This document shows, in pieces, positions 63,456 to 64,000 of a stretch of 64,000 bases of DNA. Where the stretch lies: assembly GCF_900089835.1 (NCBI RefSeq), contig NZ_OANU01000022.1, positions 1 through 64,000 on the forward strand, written 5' to 3'. The stretch is from Vibrio thalassae (lineage in GTDB: Bacteria; Pseudomonadota; Gammaproteobacteria; Enterobacterales; Vibrionaceae). A program made the translations under genes and the position numbers. The notes below the pieces were generated by a model that was given only the letters and a program-made list of their open reading frames with translations, was not told the DNA's origin and made no database searches. The stretch's first letter is position 1, and each line of letters starts with the position of its first letter.

Positions 63456-64000
63456 GATATTTCGTGCCCTAGCTGCGCTAAATACTGTTTCATAAACGCC
63501 ACTCTACTGATTGCTTCCTGTTTACCCGCGTCGGTTTTCATTGTATCTGCAATGGAAAATAGCTTGATGTAAAAATGGTCAATAGTGAACTTAGCGTCGT
63601 CGGGAGAGCGCTCGAGGCAAAAAGGATCGTCAATATGATACAAAGTTCGACCTAGACTGGTCGCAACCTGAATACAACGCGTAACACCAATAGCACCTAA
63701 TGCATCTAATCGGTCGGCATCTTGTACTACTCGCGCTTCAACAGAGTCGGTTGAGATATTGGCAGAAAAACTGTGTGCGACAATCGCATGGTGAATAGCA
63801 TCAATATGCTGCTCTGGATAACCTATCGTTCTCAAAAACTGACACGCTTTATGTGCAGCGATAGTTGAACTGCTTGAACGTTCTGGATGATCCTTAGGAT
63901 AGGTGAAGCAATCGTGCAGATAGGCCGCAGGAATAACCACATCCAGATTGGCGTTTTCTGTCACTGATAAGCGTTTAGCACAATTAACGACACGCAGTAC
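63452..64000 (-). CDS. HD-domain phosphohydrolase (5' end cut by window edge)
   Basis: 182 codons are visible with the frame open through 64000 (VLRVVNCAKRLSVTEN...), so the start lies outside. The metal-binding HD motif is seen as PAAYLHDCF near the start, followed by HHAIVAHSFSAN and the aspartate in VVQDADRLDALGAIG. This resembles YedJ-type HD hydrolases with a predicted phosphohydrolase role. It is transcribed ahead of and overlaps the small GNAT gene. Confidence 0.85.
   Translation of the reverse strand, partial: VLRVVNCAKRLSVTENANLDVVIPAAYLHDCFTYPKDHPERSSSSTIAAHKACQFLRTIGYPEQHIDAIHHAIVAHSFSANISTDSVEARVVQDADRLDALGAIGVTRCIQVATSLGRTLYHIDDPFCLERSPDDAKFTIDHFYIKLFSIADTMKTDAGKQEAISRVAFMKQYLAQLGHEIS

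Noticed and set aside
1..64000. tRNA or rRNA genes
   Set aside because: No tRNA-like cloverleaf or rRNA segment was recognised by eye; a dedicated search was not possible.

Overview
The window reads as a marine Vibrio chromosome. The evidence is the glmS/DeoR pair, a mtlA-mtlD-mtlR operon with clustered CRP-like sites, a UxuR-type hexuronate locus and many Vibrio-like proteins. The assignment rests on protein resemblance recalled from memory, not on a search.

Region 1 (1-18,593) is mobile DNA parked at attTn7, just downstream of glmS. A complete Tn7-like transposon runs from 250 to 18,588. It has TGTCGGAAG termini, arrays of TnsB-type end repeats and a perfect 5-bp target duplication (ACTTC at 245-249 and 18,589-18,593). 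From the glmS side inward it carries tnsA, tnsB, tnsC, tnsD and tnsE, then a defence cargo: a type I restriction-modification operon (hsdM-hsdS-hsdR) and a 1282-residue reverse transcriptase with a C-terminal nitrilase domain (DRT type 1 / UG1 architecture). All genes point the same way. Left of the element are what look like the last 36 bp of an older, different Tn7-like right end and the 3' end of an IS66-family insertion sequence, so the site has probably been hit more than once.

Region 2 (18,594-34,660) is core chromosome: glmS with a DeoR-family regulator, the mannitol operon mtlA-mtlD-mtlR, a HAD phosphatase, a beta-hydroxyacid dehydrogenase, an SRPBCC pseudogene, a GNAT enzyme, a FadL-type outer-membrane protein, an L,D-transpeptidase-like protein, an SDR, a double-cupin protein and a TSUP transporter. 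There are also some small unknown genes.

Region 3 (34,681-49,941) is a glucuronide/glucuronate utilisation island built as two divergent arms. The minus-strand arm carries TRAP binding protein dctP, beta-glucuronidase uidA, regulator uxuR and mannonate dehydratase uxuA. The plus-strand arm carries TRAP permeases dctQ and dctM, a GH31 glycosidase, uxuB, uxaC, kdgK, eda, an Asp/Glu-racemase-like protein and a YgjV-like membrane protein. Together they would import glucuronides, release glucuronate, and convert it through fructuronate, mannonate and KDG to pyruvate and glyceraldehyde-3-phosphate. TTGGT-N2-ACCAA palindromes in front of uxuR and between dctP and dctQ look like UxuR operators. A consensus CRP site lies in the dctP/dctQ region.

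Region 4 (49,970-64,000) holds a small secreted peptide gene, an unknown exported protein, an AglEFGK-like alpha-glucoside ABC transporter with its LacI-family regulator and a GH13 alpha-glucosidase, an IS5-type transposase relic, a lipoprotein lipase, and a secreted CBM6/thrombospondin-3/polysaccharide-lyase-like protein. A small GNAT protein and an HD-domain hydrolase cut by the window edge close the window.
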